A stretch of 46,483 nucleotides of DNA from Verrucomicrobiota bacterium (GTDB taxonomy: Bacteria; Verrucomicrobiota; Verrucomicrobiia; Limisphaerales; JACRJY01). The translations under genes and the position numbers were made by a program. This document shows positions 35,811 through 45,154 of the stretch, one piece after another. Every line of letters starts with the position of its first letter. The stretch's first letter is position 1. Under the pieces are notes generated by a model. The model was not told where the DNA came from. It did no database searches and worked only from the letters and a program-made list of their open reading frames with translations. Where the stretch lies: NCBI GenBank assembly GCA_016235585.1, contig JACRJY010000130.1, forward strand, positions 1 to 46,483, in the 5' to 3' direction.

Positions 35811-37643
35811 TTAGCGGCCTGCGGAGGTTTGCAGGGCAGGGGAGGTGATGGTGGAAAGCTGCTGGCGCTTGGTCTGCTGCAAGGCGTGGCGTTCCCGAAT
35901 GAGGTGCTCCTGTTCCGCGTCGCTGCACGCGGGGTCGCTGACGCGGCGGGTAAGCTCGGCCACCTGCCGGTCAATGAACTGGTTCCGCAGGCGCAGGGTG
36001 ACATCGGCGAGCTGCTGCTCCACCTGCGGGAGGGCGCGGCTTTCGGCGAGCGCCTCGGTCAGCAGGCTGCGCGCGGCGTCGCCCTCCAGGCGCGCGGCGA
36101 ATTCGGCGACGCTGTGCCAGGACTGCTCGCGCTCGGTCGCGAGGCGGGTGGAGACGATTTCACGGACGAGCGGGTGGGCAATCCACGCGGGGTCAAGGTG
36201 CCGTTCCGCCCATGCAGCCAGCGAATCATTGTTGAGCAGCAGTTTCAAAAGCCACAACTCCGTCTGCGGCGGGCGGGCAATCTCCTCGGTTTCGGGCATG
36301 GCCTCTTCATCAGCGGACGGTGCCGTTGGGCCGCCGCCTCGGGAAATCTTTCTGAACTCGGCGCGTGTGGCCTCGACGGCGACGCCGAGGCGCAGGGCGG
36401 TTTTCTGCGCGTGCTTGTCCGCGAGCACGGCGTCGCCGGTCTTGTGGACGGCCTCGGCCATCGCCTTGAGCACGGCGGCGCGGCCCTTGTCGGTCGCCAC
36501 GTCGTTCTGGGCGCAGAGACGGTTGAGGTAGTAGTCGAAGAATCCCTCGGCGTTCTGGATTAGCTGCTCAAATGCCGCCGCGCCGTTGGCCTTGATGTAG
36601 CTGTCGGGATCGTGTGGAGAGGGCAGGGTGGCGACGCGGATGGCGAGGCCGGAGGCGAGCAGGATGTCGAGCGAGCGCACGGCGGCCTTCTGCCCGGCGT
36701 TGTCGGAGTCGAAGCAGAGGACGACTTCGTTGACGTAGCGCTTGAGGATGCGCGTGTGGTCGGCGGTGAGCGCGGTGCCCTGCGGCGCGACGACGTTCTG
36801 CACGCCGGCCATGAAGCACGCGATGAGGTCAAGCTGGCCTTCGCAGATGATGGCGAACTGCTTGTCGAGCAGGGCGCGCCTGGACTTGTCGAGGCCGAAG
36901 ATGACCTTGCCCTTGGTGAAGATGGGCGTCTCCGGCGAGTTGACATATTTGGCGGTCTTCTCGTCGCCGGTGAGGATGCGCCCGCTGAATCCGACGATGC
37001 GCCCCTGCTCGTCGCAGATGGGGAAAATCAGCCGTCCGCGAAAGCGGTCGTAGTGGCCGTCGGCCCCCTCGCGCTTGAGAATCAAACCGCCCTGCTCGAC
37101 GAGCGCGAGGTCGTGGTTTTTGCTTTTCGCCCAGTTCACCGTGTCATCCCACTTGTCGGGCGCGTAGCCGAGGCGGAAGAGTTTGATGGCCTCGGCGGAG
37201 ACGCCGCGCTTGGCGAGATAGTCGCGGGCGATCTGGCCGGCGGCGTCGTTGAGCAGGGCGGCGTGCCAGCGCTGGGCGATCTGGTCGTGAATCTGGCGGA
37301 GGACATCTTTTATTTCGCGGGCCTGCTGCTGGCCGGGTGAGTTTTCAAAGTTGAGCGGGATTTTGGCGCGTTCGGCGAGGCGGCGCACGGCGTCGAGGAA
37401 GCCGATGTTCTCGTAGTCCTTGACGAAGGTGAAGACGTCGCCGCCCTTGTGGCAGCCGAAGCAGTGGAAGATTTGCTTGTGCGGGTTGACGTTGAAGCTG
37501 GGCGACTTCTCGCGGTGAAAGGGGCAGAGGGCGGTGAAGTTCGCGCCCGCGCGCTTGAGCGGCACGTAGCCGCCGATGACTTCGACGATGTCGCAGGCGG
37601 CCCGGATTTGTTCGAGCGTGGCGGGAGGGATCAGGCCGGGCAT
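35811..37643 (-). CDS. dnaG: DNA primase
   Basis: DnaG primase, 610 residues, synthesises RNA primers at the replication fork. The zinc-binding domain has the CHC2 pattern C40-H43-C61-C64. The core has the DnaG N-domain (GRLIFPICDEQGRIVGFSGR) and the Toprim domain with EGQLD (E268 to D272) and the FDSDNAG motif (D312, D314). The C-terminal part (from about 430), with Ala/Glu-rich helices, should hold the DnaB-binding region. ATG 37643 is the natural start. It lies 18 bases behind the CvpA-like gene on the minus strand and is probably co-transcribed with it and the TPR gene. It ends six bases from the converging DUF1501 gene. Confidence 0.97.
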   Translation of the reverse strand: MPGLIPPATLEQIRAACDIVEVIGGYVPLKRAGANFTALCPFHREKSPSFNVNPHKQIFHCFGCHKGGDVFTFVKDYENIGFLDAVRRLAERAKIPLNFENSPGQQQAREIKDVLRQIHDQIAQRWHAALLNDAAGQIARDYLAKRGVSAEAIKLFRLGYAPDKWDDTVNWAKSKNHDLALVEQGGLILKREGADGHYDRFRGRLIFPICDEQGRIVGFSGRILTGDEKTAKYVNSPETPIFTKGKVIFGLDKSRRALLDKQFAIICEGQLDLIACFMAGVQNVVAPQGTALTADHTRILKRYVNEVVLCFDSDNAGQKAAVRSLDILLASGLAIRVATLPSPHDPDSYIKANGAAAFEQLIQNAEGFFDYYLNRLCAQNDVATDKGRAAVLKAMAEAVHKTGDAVLADKHAQKTALRLGVAVEATRAEFRKISRGGGPTAPSADEEAMPETEEIARPPQTELWLLKLLLNNDSLAAWAERHLDPAWIAHPLVREIVSTRLATEREQSWHSVAEFAARLEGDAARSLLTEALAESRALPQVEQQLADVTLRLRNQFIDRQVAELTRRVSDPACSDAEQEHLIRERHALQQTKRQQLSTITSPALQTSAGR

Positions 37644-37661
37644 GGCGGGGAAGAACCGCCG

Positions 37662-38450
37662 CTACTTTTTCCTGGCGGTGTCGGGGGCGTTGGTCGGCAC
37701 GGAATTGGTGACCGCAGCAGAATTGGTGGCTTCCGTTTTGCGCTGTTCCCTGCGCTCCTTGAGGGAGGGCTGGGAGCCGGGTTTGGCATCCGGGCTGGTG
37801 GGCACGATCAACTGATCCGCCAGGTGTTTGCGGATGAACGGGCCGGTCAGGGATTTTTGGAAGATGCCCATTTGAATCTGTCCGAACGGAGGAAACATAT
37901 CTGTTCCGTCACTGGCCTTTTGCCGGCGGGCGATTTCTTTCTTCACCTCCGCCTCGCTGAAGGGGATGGCGTTCAGCAGCGCCAGCACCACCAGCAGCAT
38001 GCAGAAAAACCGAACCATGCCCGCGAGCATTCCGAGGTAGTATTCCGCTCCGCCGAAGAGGTCGCTGCCGATCACTTTTTCACCGGCCTTGACCTTGAAC
38101 GTGGTGAAGATCGCCTTGATGGCCATGGCCAGAAAGGCGAAGCAGATCATGTAGGAATACATCAGCGGCAGGGTGGTTTTCAGGGCAAAGAGATTACCCA
38201 GCGGCTGGTAGTAGATCGGGCAGAGCACGACGATCAGCAGCCACTCGAAGACGTCCAGCAGCTCGAGGGACATGCCGCGCTTGCGCCCGACCACCAGGCC
38301 AATGATCAGGATGATGACAAGCAGGAAATCAAACCCGTTGAGCGGAAGACCTGCCCCGGCGGCGGGGCCGGCGGCGGGCGCGTTGGTGCCGGGCGCGGCG
38401 GCCAGCATCACACTGTGCGCCCAAGTCGTGGCCATGCCTTCCGTGTTCAT
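37662..38450 (-). CDS. CvpA family membrane protein
   Basis: A 262-residue inner-membrane protein of the CvpA family (named for colicin V production; linked to envelope function). Hydrophobic segments are FDFLLVIILIIGLVVG, LLIVVLCPIYY, MYSYMICFAFLAMAI and VRFFCMLLVVLALLNAI. The GRKRGMSLELLDVFEW segment after the first helix is typical. The N-terminus is extended by an Ala/Pro/Gly-rich stretch and the C-terminus has a charged Lys/Arg tail. A TTG codon at 38465 is an alternative start; ATG 38450 is shown. It is between the TPR lipoprotein and dnaG in one run. Its link to replication is only positional. Confidence 0.82.
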   Translation of the reverse strand: MNTEGMATTWAHSVMLAAAPGTNAPAAGPAAGAGLPLNGFDFLLVIILIIGLVVGRKRGMSLELLDVFEWLLIVVLCPIYYQPLGNLFALKTTLPLMYSYMICFAFLAMAIKAIFTTFKVKAGEKVIGSDLFGGAEYYLGMLAGMVRFFCMLLVVLALLNAIPFSEAEVKKEIARRQKASDGTDMFPPFGQIQMGIFQKSLTGPFIRKHLADQLIVPTSPDAKPGSQPSLKERREQRKTEATNSAAVTNSVPTNAPDTARKK

Positions 38451-38534
38451 AATGATTTTGTTCAACGATGCGAGCGGAATTTACCGCCTCAACCGGGAAT
38501 TGCCAGCTTCAATTTCACGATGCCATGCGGGCCA

Positions 38535-40307
38535 TCACTGGTTCGCCTTGAGCCAGAACCGGATGTCCGTGGCTTTCGGGTGCCGAGGTTCCAGCTCCAG
38601 CACTTTCAGGTAATGCTCGCGGGCCAGCGCCCGCAGGGAGAGCTGCTCGACATACAGGTTGGCCAGCGCCAGATGCGCCCGCGTCTCTTCGGGGCGCTCG
38701 GCCAGCAGCCGCTCCAGCTCGTTCGCCGCGTCCAGGTGATAGCCGCCCTTGCGCAGCGCCTGCGAAAAACTGTAGCGCGCGTCGGCGGACTTCTCGTCAA
38801 TCGCCAGCGCCGTCTCCAGCGCGGACAAAGCCGCCGGCACGTCGTCTTGCTCATGGAGGGCCAGGCCGAGATTGTAGTTCGCCTCGAAGAAGGCCGGGTT
38901 GGATTTCAATGCCGCCTGATACGCGGCGACGGCCTCCGTCAGCTTGCCCTGCCGGTGCGCCTTCAGCCCCCGGTCAAACGGCGCGAGCGCGGCGGGCTGG
39001 TTTCCGGCGGCGGGAACTGGCGGCGACAGATACGCGTAGCGCCGCGAAGAACTGCCCGGCGGCGTTTCCGGCGCGGAAACCGCCGGCGGGGCGGGGGTGG
39101 CCGCCGGCGCGTCGGTCACCGTGTTCGTGCCCGCGTTGAACAGCACGTCGGGTTTCGGCGTGCGCCTGAACAGGTTCACCGGGTTGATGCGATCCAGAAA
39201 ACTTCCCTTCTCCGGCTTGTCGCCCGCGACCGTGTTGGTTTTCGCGGCGGCGTCCGTCTCGACGGGGGTGACCCGATTGGAGGGTGCCTCCAGCCGGGCG
39301 AGGTTGGTCATCAACGGCGGCGGATTGCTGGCCGGCGGCGTGGGGGCGGCCAGCAGTTTGTCCGGTGTTTTCACCGCCGACTTTTGGGCCGTGACCGGGG
39401 GCGTGTTTGAGACGCCGGGGTTTCGGGGCAACGCATTTGTCGCCGCCCGCGTGGCGGGGACGCCGGCAACCACCGGAAGGTTGGTGGGCGCAACTGCCTG
39501 CGTCACCGCATTCGTCACCGGCGGCTTCGGCGGATTCAACTCCGCTTCGAGCCGGCGGGCGAGTTCCTCGACCTGCGCGCGGTTGGGCGGCGGCGGCTGG
39601 AGCGCGAGATACTCGCGGTATTTTTGCAGCGCGAAAGGCCGCCTGTCCACGGGCCGCTGCGGCAGATAAAACTGGGAGACCACGGCCAGGTTGAACAGCG
39701 CTGGCGGGTGGTTCGGCTGCGCCTGCAACGCCGCGATGAAAAACCCCGCCGCTTCAGCGGGTTTGCCCCGATAGACTTGCACGAGGCCGAGGGAGGTCGT
39801 CGCCTCGGCGTTCTTCGCGTCGAGCGCCAGCGCCTGGCGGAAACTTTTCTCCGCGAGATCGAACTGCCGCAGGCGCAGCTGTGCGGTGCCGAGCTTGAGC
39901 CACGCCGCAAGCTGGCGCGGCTGGAGCACGGTGAAGGCCCGCAGCTCCTCCGCCGCGCCCGCGTAGTCCTGGCGCTCCAGCAGCAGGCAGCCGAGATTGA
40001 AGTGCGCCACCGGCAGGTTCCGCCCTGGCGCGAGCGCCTGGCGGTAGGCGCGCACGGCCTCGTCGTGGCGGCCCGCGCCGTGCAGCGCGAGGCCGAGGTG
40101 GTTCCACGCCTGGGCGTTCTGGGGCAGCAGGTTCACGGCGGTCTGAAGCTTTTCCACCGCCTGCGCGTATTGGCCGCGCTGGAGCAGGCCCTCGCCCTCC
40201 AGCAGCGCACGCGGCCCCGGCGGAGTGCAGCCCGTCAGCAGCAGCACGGCCAGAACACCCGGGGAAATTCGACGCCAACCTGCCGCCCACATTTTTGTAG
40301 TCAGCAT
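38535..40307 (-). CDS. TPR-repeat lipoprotein
   Basis: A 590-residue lipoprotein. The signal has a lipobox LLTGC after AVLLL. Six or more TPR units follow at about 30-240 (for example AWNHLGLALHGAGRHDEAVR), then a Pro/Thr/Ala-rich linker of about 200 residues with many TN pairs, then another block of TPRs at about 440-590 (EANYNLGLALHEQDDVPAAL). TPRs mediate protein interactions, so this is likely an outer-membrane scaffold or assembly factor. The start could be ATG 40307 or ATG 40325. Only 30 bases separate it from the divergent DUF362 gene. It heads a run with cvpA-like and dnaG genes. Confidence 0.88.
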   Translation of the reverse strand: MLTTKMWAAGWRRISPGVLAVLLLTGCTPPGPRALLEGEGLLQRGQYAQAVEKLQTAVNLLPQNAQAWNHLGLALHGAGRHDEAVRAYRQALAPGRNLPVAHFNLGCLLLERQDYAGAAEELRAFTVLQPRQLAAWLKLGTAQLRLRQFDLAEKSFRQALALDAKNAEATTSLGLVQVYRGKPAEAAGFFIAALQAQPNHPPALFNLAVVSQFYLPQRPVDRRPFALQKYREYLALQPPPPNRAQVEELARRLEAELNPPKPPVTNAVTQAVAPTNLPVVAGVPATRAATNALPRNPGVSNTPPVTAQKSAVKTPDKLLAAPTPPASNPPPLMTNLARLEAPSNRVTPVETDAAAKTNTVAGDKPEKGSFLDRINPVNLFRRTPKPDVLFNAGTNTVTDAPAATPAPPAVSAPETPPGSSSRRYAYLSPPVPAAGNQPAALAPFDRGLKAHRQGKLTEAVAAYQAALKSNPAFFEANYNLGLALHEQDDVPAALSALETALAIDEKSADARYSFSQALRKGGYHLDAANELERLLAERPEETRAHLALANLYVEQLSLRALAREHYLKVLELEPRHPKATDIRFWLKANQ

Positions 40308-40337
40308 TGGCCCTGCTGGTAGCATTCGCAGTCCGCA

Positions 40338-41420
40338 GTGTCAAGCAATGCACCGCCAAGTTTTCCGCGACACGCCCGCCAGTTCATTTGGGCGGGCGGG
40401 CTGGCGCTTTTTATTGCCCTCCTCGCCGCCGCTGCGCCGGAGAAATTCGAGGTTCATCCCGGTGAAGTGTCCTCCGCCCGCGTCGTCATCGTGCAGGACA
40501 GCCGCGCCCTCGAAGCCCTCTCTCCGCGCCCGGAAATCATCCGCGACATGGTGCGTCGCGGCCTGCTTCATTTCACCCGCGAGTCCACCGAGGCCGCCGC
40601 TTGGCGCTCGCTCCTTTCCACGCAGGACGTGGTGGGCCTGAAAGTCCACGCCGCGCCAGGGGCCAACAGCGGCACCCGCCCCGCCGTCGTCGCGGCGGTG
40701 ATCGAGAGCCTGCGTGACTTCGGCGTGCCGCCGCGCCAGATCGTGATCTGGGACAAACGCCTGGCAGACTTGAAAAGCTCCGGTTTCGACACGCTTGCCA
40801 AGCGCTACGGCGCGCGTGTCGCCGCCAGCCTCGAAACCGGCTACGACGAGAAAAATTTCTACGACTCCGCGCTGCCCGGCCAGCCGGTCTTCGGCGATTT
40901 GGAATTTGGCCGCTCCGCCGCAAACGTCGGGCGGCGCTCGTTCGTCACCAAATTGCTCACGAAGAAAATCACCAAAATCATCAACCTCACGCCGCTCTTC
41001 AACCACAACCTCACCGGCGTTTCCGGCAGCCTCTCCACGCTCGCCCTCGCCAGCGTGGACAACACCATCCGCTTCGAGTCGCACTTCTCGCGGGTTGCGC
41101 AGGCCGTGCCGGAGATTTACGCGCTGCCCGCCGTCGGCGAGCACGTCGCGCTGCACATCGTGGACGCGCTGCTCTGCCAGTATCAGGGCGAGGAGCGCGC
41201 CCTGCTGCACTACTCGGCGGCGCTGAACCAGCTTCGTTTCAGCAACGACCCCGTGGCGCTCGACGTCCTCTCGCTGGAGGAACTGGATCGCCAGCGCCGC
41301 GCGGCGAACATTTATCTCACCAGCGGCAACACCAACCTCATGGAACTCTACCGCAATGCTGCGCTGCTCGAACTCGGCGTCAGCGAGCGCGCCCGCATCC
41401 GCGTCGAGGAAGCGCGGTGA
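40338..41420 (+). CDS. DUF362 domain protein, exported
   Basis: A 360-residue protein with a hydrophobic N-terminal signal segment (FIWAGGLALFIALLAAAA) and a DUF362 domain: VVIVQDSRALEAL, VVGLKVHAAPGANSGTRPAV, VIWDKRLADLKSSGFD and KIINLTPLFNHNLTGVSGSL. Many DUF362 proteins carry 4Fe-4S Cys clusters; none is seen here, since the chain has few Cys. Function is unknown. The start is GTG 40338, the only codon that keeps the signal. Its 30-base gap to the divergent TPR gene leaves little room for two promoters. It is 98 bases upstream of the ceramidase-like gene, on the same strand. Confidence 0.82.
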   Translation: MSSNAPPSFPRHARQFIWAGGLALFIALLAAAAPEKFEVHPGEVSSARVVIVQDSRALEALSPRPEIIRDMVRRGLLHFTRESTEAAAWRSLLSTQDVVGLKVHAAPGANSGTRPAVVAAVIESLRDFGVPPRQIVIWDKRLADLKSSGFDTLAKRYGARVAASLETGYDEKNFYDSALPGQPVFGDLEFGRSAANVGRRSFVTKLLTKKITKIINLTPLFNHNLTGVSGSLSTLALASVDNTIRFESHFSRVAQAVPEIYALPAVGEHVALHIVDALLCQYQGEERALLHYSAALNQLRFSNDPVALDVLSLEELDRQRRAANIYLTSGNTNLMELYRNAALLELGVSERARIRVEEAR

Positions 41421-41518
41421 AATCCGATCTCCACGCTCGATGAGCCGGGTGATTTGAAGCAGAGCGCAATTTTGAAGTTGGACACCGGGCGGCTTTTTCC
41501 TACGGTTTCACCAACTCC

Positions 41519-43705
41519 ATGAATACCGCGCGACGTTGCTGCCTTTTTTTCATCCTGACCTTTCTGGTGGCGAATTGTGCATCGGAGGCCGCCTCCTCTT
41601 TTCGTGCCGGAGCGGCGGCCATTGACATCACGCCCGCCAATTTCCCCGTCATCGTCAACGGCGGATTTCTGGAGAAGCAGGCGACGAAGGCGAACGACCG
41701 GCTTCATGCGCGCGCCCTCGTCTTCGACGACGGCAAGACGCGGGTCGCGATCTGCGTCGTGGACACATGCATGATGATGCGCGAACTGATTGACAACGCA
41801 AAGGCGCTCGCGAGCAAGACCACTGGCATTCCGACCGGCCGAATGCTCGTCTCCGCCACGCACACGCACTCCGCGCCGGCGGCGATGGCCTGCCTCGGCA
41901 CGAGCCTCGACACGAATTACGCCAGGTGGCTGCCCGGCAAAATCGCCGAAGCCATCGAAGCGGCGGCGAAAAAACTCCAACCCGCGCGCGTCGGCTGGGC
42001 CGTGGTGCCGGCATGGGAATTCACCAACTGCCGCCGCTGGATTCGCCGCCCGGACAAGCTGATCACCGATCCCTTCGGCGTCGTCTCCGCGCGCGCCAAC
42101 ATGCATCCCGGCTACCTGAACCCCGACGCCATCGGGCCGAGCGGGCCGGTTGATCCCGACCTTTCGATCCTCTCCGTGCAGACGCGCGACGGACGGCCGC
42201 TGGCGCTGCTCGCGAATTTTTCCATGCACTACTTCGGCGCGGGCCCGGTCTCGGCGGATTACTTCGGCAAGTTCGCCGACGGCATCGGCAAACACGTCGG
42301 CGTGCGCGAGGGCGAGTCATTTGTCGGCATCATGTCGCAGGGCACGAGCGGCGATTCGCACTGGATGGATTACAGCCGTGAGAAGCGGAACATCACCTCC
42401 GACCAATACGCGGAGGGCCTGATGAAACTCGCCACCGAGGCTTGCGCGAAAATCCAGCACCACGACTCCGCGCCGCTCGCGATGGCCGAGGCGAAATTGA
42501 AATTGCGCCGCCGCGTCGCCGACGAATCGCGCCTCGCGTGGGCGCGCAAAATCGTGGACGCAATGGGCGACCGCATCCCGGCGAACCAGCCGGAGGTCTA
42601 TGCGCGCGAGCAGGTGCTCATCGCCGCCGCGCCGGAACGCGAGTTGAAACTACAGGCGCTGCGCATCGGCGAACTCGGCATTACCGCGATTCCCAACGAG
42701 GTCTATGCCATCACCGGCCTCAAGCTGAAGGCGCAGAGTCCGCTGCGGCCCACTTTCAACATCGAACTCGCCAATGGCTCCGAGGGCTACATCCCGCCGC
42801 CGGAGCAGCACGCGCTCGGCGGCTACACCACGTGGGCCGCGCGCACCGCGGGCCTCGTCCCCGAAGCCGAGCCGCGCATCGTCGAGACCGTGCTTGGTCT
42901 TTTGGAAAAAGTCTCCGGCGAGAAGCGCCGCAAGGTCGTGGATGAAAACGGCACCTACGCGCAGGCCGTGCTCGCCGCAAAGCCGATCGCCTACTGGCGG
43001 ATGAACGAGTTCGTTCCGCCGACCGCGTTCGATGCGAGCGGAAACAAGAACCACGCGACCTACGGTTGGGCGCGCGGCGTCGCGTTTCACCTGCTCGGCG
43101 TTGGCAACGGTATGGGCGCGTCCTCACAGGCGTCTTTAGTGAGCACGGCTTTCTCCGGGCCGAACCAACTCAACCGCTCGCCCCACTTCGCCGGCGGCTC
43201 GATGAAGGCGGAGTTGAAGAAGCTTGGCGCGGACTACACGACCACCTTCTGGCTCTGGAATGGACTCGACCCGAAAGCCCGCGCGACCGCCGGCATCGTT
43301 TTCACGCGCGGCGGCGAGCGGCTCGGCATCACGGGCACTACCGGGGCGCCGGGCCGGCTCTTCTTCGCTACGAGCACGACTGCATCGTTGGCGCTGGGCA
43401 GGACCGAGTTGCTCTGGAAGGACTGGCACCACGTCGCACTCGTCCGCGAGGGCAAACGCGTCACGGCGTATCTCGACGGCAAGCCGGAACTGTCCACCGA
43501 GAGCGATGTGCCGCCATCCGGCGTGAAACTCTTCTTCGGTGGCCGCGTCGAGGACGGCTTCACTCTCGACGGGAAAATAGACGAAGCCGCCGTCTTCAAT
43601 CGCGCGCTCACTGCGGGCGAAATCGCCGCGCAGCATCAGGCCAGCGGCCCGCCGCCGCGCTCGACCGTGCCGCTGCCACCCGCTGTTGCACTGAAGGCGA
43701 AGTGA
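41519..43705 (+). CDS. Ceramidase-like protein fused to a LamG domain
   Basis: A 728-residue exported protein. The signal peptide is RCCLFFILTFLVANCASEA. Residues about 25-450 match the neutral/alkaline ceramidase N-terminal family (AAAIDITP, SATHTHSAPAAMA, NFSMHYFG, GIMSQGTSGDSHW, LGITAIPNEVYAITG), with the zinc-site His in THTHS. A LamG/concanavalin-like domain follows (about 480-715; IAYWRMNEFVPPTAFDASGN and WHHVALVREGKRVTAYLDGK). Such PVC proteins are often annotated as hydrolases of lipids or glycans; whether it is a ceramidase is uncertain. It ends four bases from the converging ThiF-like gene. ATG 41519 opens the signal. Confidence 0.88.
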   Translation: MNTARRCCLFFILTFLVANCASEAASSFRAGAAAIDITPANFPVIVNGGFLEKQATKANDRLHARALVFDDGKTRVAICVVDTCMMMRELIDNAKALASKTTGIPTGRMLVSATHTHSAPAAMACLGTSLDTNYARWLPGKIAEAIEAAAKKLQPARVGWAVVPAWEFTNCRRWIRRPDKLITDPFGVVSARANMHPGYLNPDAIGPSGPVDPDLSILSVQTRDGRPLALLANFSMHYFGAGPVSADYFGKFADGIGKHVGVREGESFVGIMSQGTSGDSHWMDYSREKRNITSDQYAEGLMKLATEACAKIQHHDSAPLAMAEAKLKLRRRVADESRLAWARKIVDAMGDRIPANQPEVYAREQVLIAAAPERELKLQALRIGELGITAIPNEVYAITGLKLKAQSPLRPTFNIELANGSEGYIPPPEQHALGGYTTWAARTAGLVPEAEPRIVETVLGLLEKVSGEKRRKVVDENGTYAQAVLAAKPIAYWRMNEFVPPTAFDASGNKNHATYGWARGVAFHLLGVGNGMGASSQASLVSTAFSGPNQLNRSPHFAGGSMKAELKKLGADYTTTFWLWNGLDPKARATAGIVFTRGGERLGITGTTGAPGRLFFATSTTASLALGRTELLWKDWHHVALVREGKRVTAYLDGKPELSTESDVPPSGVKLFFGGRVEDGFTLDGKIDEAAVFNRALTAGEIAAQHQASGPPPRSTVPLPPAVALKAK

Positions 43706-43709
43706 GTGT

Positions 43710-44483
43710 TCAACGCGCTGACTTCGCAGGCTTTCGCTTTTCACCGCACACAGCACACCCCGGCTCACGCCGGATTTTCATCGTGCGAAAAGTCATGTCG
43801 CGAAGGTGCATCGTCAGCAGCCGACCGGCGAGCGGTTCGCCAATGCCCGCGATGAGTTTGATGACTTCCGCCGCGCCCAGCGCGCCGACCGTGCCCGCGA
43901 CCGCGCCGAACACGGGGAACTCGCGCTTCCAATGCGCCGGGTCCTCGGGGTAGAGGCAGGCGAGGCAGGGCGTGCGCCCGGGGATAAACGTGGTGAGGTG
44001 CGCGTCAAAGTCGAACATCGCGCACTCGACCATCGGCTTGCGCTGGCGAACGCACTCACGGTTAAGCAGGAAGCGCTCTCGGAAAAGTGGCGCAGCATCC
44101 ACCACTACATCGGCCTGCTTCACGAGACGCGCGGCATTTTCCTCCGAGATATTTTCCGGCACGGCCACGATCTCGACGTTGGGATTCAGCTCGCGTAACC
44201 GCCGCGTCGCCGATTCAACCCGCGGCTTGTCCAGCCAGTCGGTGGTCATGAGAAGCTGGCGGTTGAGGTCGCTGGGCTTCAGGTTGCCGGCGTGGGCGAG
44301 GATGAGCCTGCCCACGCCCGCAGCCGCAAGCTGATACGCCGCGCAGCCTCCGACCCCGCCCACGCGCGTTACGAGCACGCTCGCGGCCTTGAGTTTGCGT
44401 TGGCCGGCTTCGCCGAAATCATCCACCCACATCTGCCATTCGTATCGGGCGCGCTCTTGTGCAGTCAGTTTTGGCAATTTCAT
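43710..44483 (-). CDS. Divergent ThiF/MoeB-like protein
   Basis: A 257-residue E1-like (ThiF/MoeB/HesA) protein, the last gene of the molybdate transport run. The nucleotide loop is VTRVGGVGGCAAYQ (38-51), the helix SDLNRQ (71-76) is kept, KPRVESATRRL follows, and four zinc-type Cys are present (C173, C176, C243, C246). Compared with MoeB, the Tyr-x-Arg-Gln arginine is Trp16, the strand-end Asp is replaced in LAHAGNLKPSDLNRQ, and the second Asp of DxxD is Pro132. So canonical adenylation may be lost or changed. It overlaps modC by four bases. It may serve in molybdopterin synthesis or as a regulator; this is inferred. Confidence 0.85.
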   Translation of the reverse strand: MKLPKLTAQERARYEWQMWVDDFGEAGQRKLKAASVLVTRVGGVGGCAAYQLAAAGVGRLILAHAGNLKPSDLNRQLLMTTDWLDKPRVESATRRLRELNPNVEIVAVPENISEENAARLVKQADVVVDAAPLFRERFLLNRECVRQRKPMVECAMFDFDAHLTTFIPGRTPCLACLYPEDPAHWKREFPVFGAVAGTVGALGAAEVIKLIAGIGEPLAGRLLTMHLRDMTFRTMKIRREPGCAVCGEKRKPAKSAR

Positions 44484-45139
44484 GGCAACTCGGGCAGCAA
44501 CGGTGACTCCTGCACGCGGCCGTCGTCGAGGCGGAACAGGACATCGGCCAGGCGCGCGGCTTCGCTGCGGCTGTGGGTGATGTGCAAGGCGGTGACGCCG
44601 AGTTCACGCTGGATATTCTTCAGCAACTTGGCGAGGTCGTCGCGCAGTTCCTCGTCGAGGGCGGAGAGCGGTTCATCGAGTAACAGCACGCTCGGCTTGG
44701 CGGCGAGCGCGCGGCCCAGAGCGACGCGCTGGCGTTCGCCGCCGGAGAGATTGTTCGGCAGGCGGTCGAGCAGGTGCGCGACGCCGAGGTGCGCGGCGAG
44801 TTCGTTGACGCGCTGCTGGATTTCGTCCGCGGGCCGACGTCGAATGCGGAGCGCGAAGCCGATGTTCTCGCGCACGGTCATCGTCGGAAACATCGCGCCG
44901 TCCTGCGGCACGTAGCCAATGCCGCGCGCACCAGGCGGCAAGTTCGTCACTTCCCGCTCTGCAATGAACACCCGGCCCGACGCCGGTCGGCGCAGGCCGC
45001 AGAGGATTTCGAGCAACGAAGTTTTGCCGCAGCCCGTCCGTCCCATGAGCACGGCGTAACTTTTCTCCGGCACGGTGAACGAGACGTTCTCCAATCGGAA
45101 GCCGCCCGCTTGCCACGCGATGTTGTCGAAGCGGATCAC
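44480..45139 (-). CDS. modC: Molybdate-type ABC transporter ATP-binding protein
   Basis: A 219-residue ABC ATPase. Walker A is GRTGCGKT (33-40), the Q-loop is PQD (78-80), the signature is LSGGERQR (131-138), Walker B is VLLLDEP (151-157) and the switch His is H189 in HITHS. It drives import of the oxyanion. The C-terminal Mop/TOBE domain of E. coli ModC is absent, so the protein is shorter. The start is GTG 45139 with GGAAGG six bases upstream. It overlaps the ThiF-like gene (ATGA). Assignment to molybdate rests on ModB/ModA and the ThiF/MoeB neighbour; sulfate or tungstate cannot be excluded. Confidence 0.85.
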   Translation of the reverse strand: MIRFDNIAWQAGGFRLENVSFTVPEKSYAVLMGRTGCGKTSLLEILCGLRRPASGRVFIAEREVTNLPPGARGIGYVPQDGAMFPTMTVRENIGFALRIRRRPADEIQQRVNELAAHLGVAHLLDRLPNNLSGGERQRVALGRALAAKPSVLLLDEPLSALDEELRDDLAKLLKNIQRELGVTALHITHSRSEAARLADVLFRLDDGRVQESPLLPELP

Positions 45140-45154
45140 GCTACGCCTTCCGAA

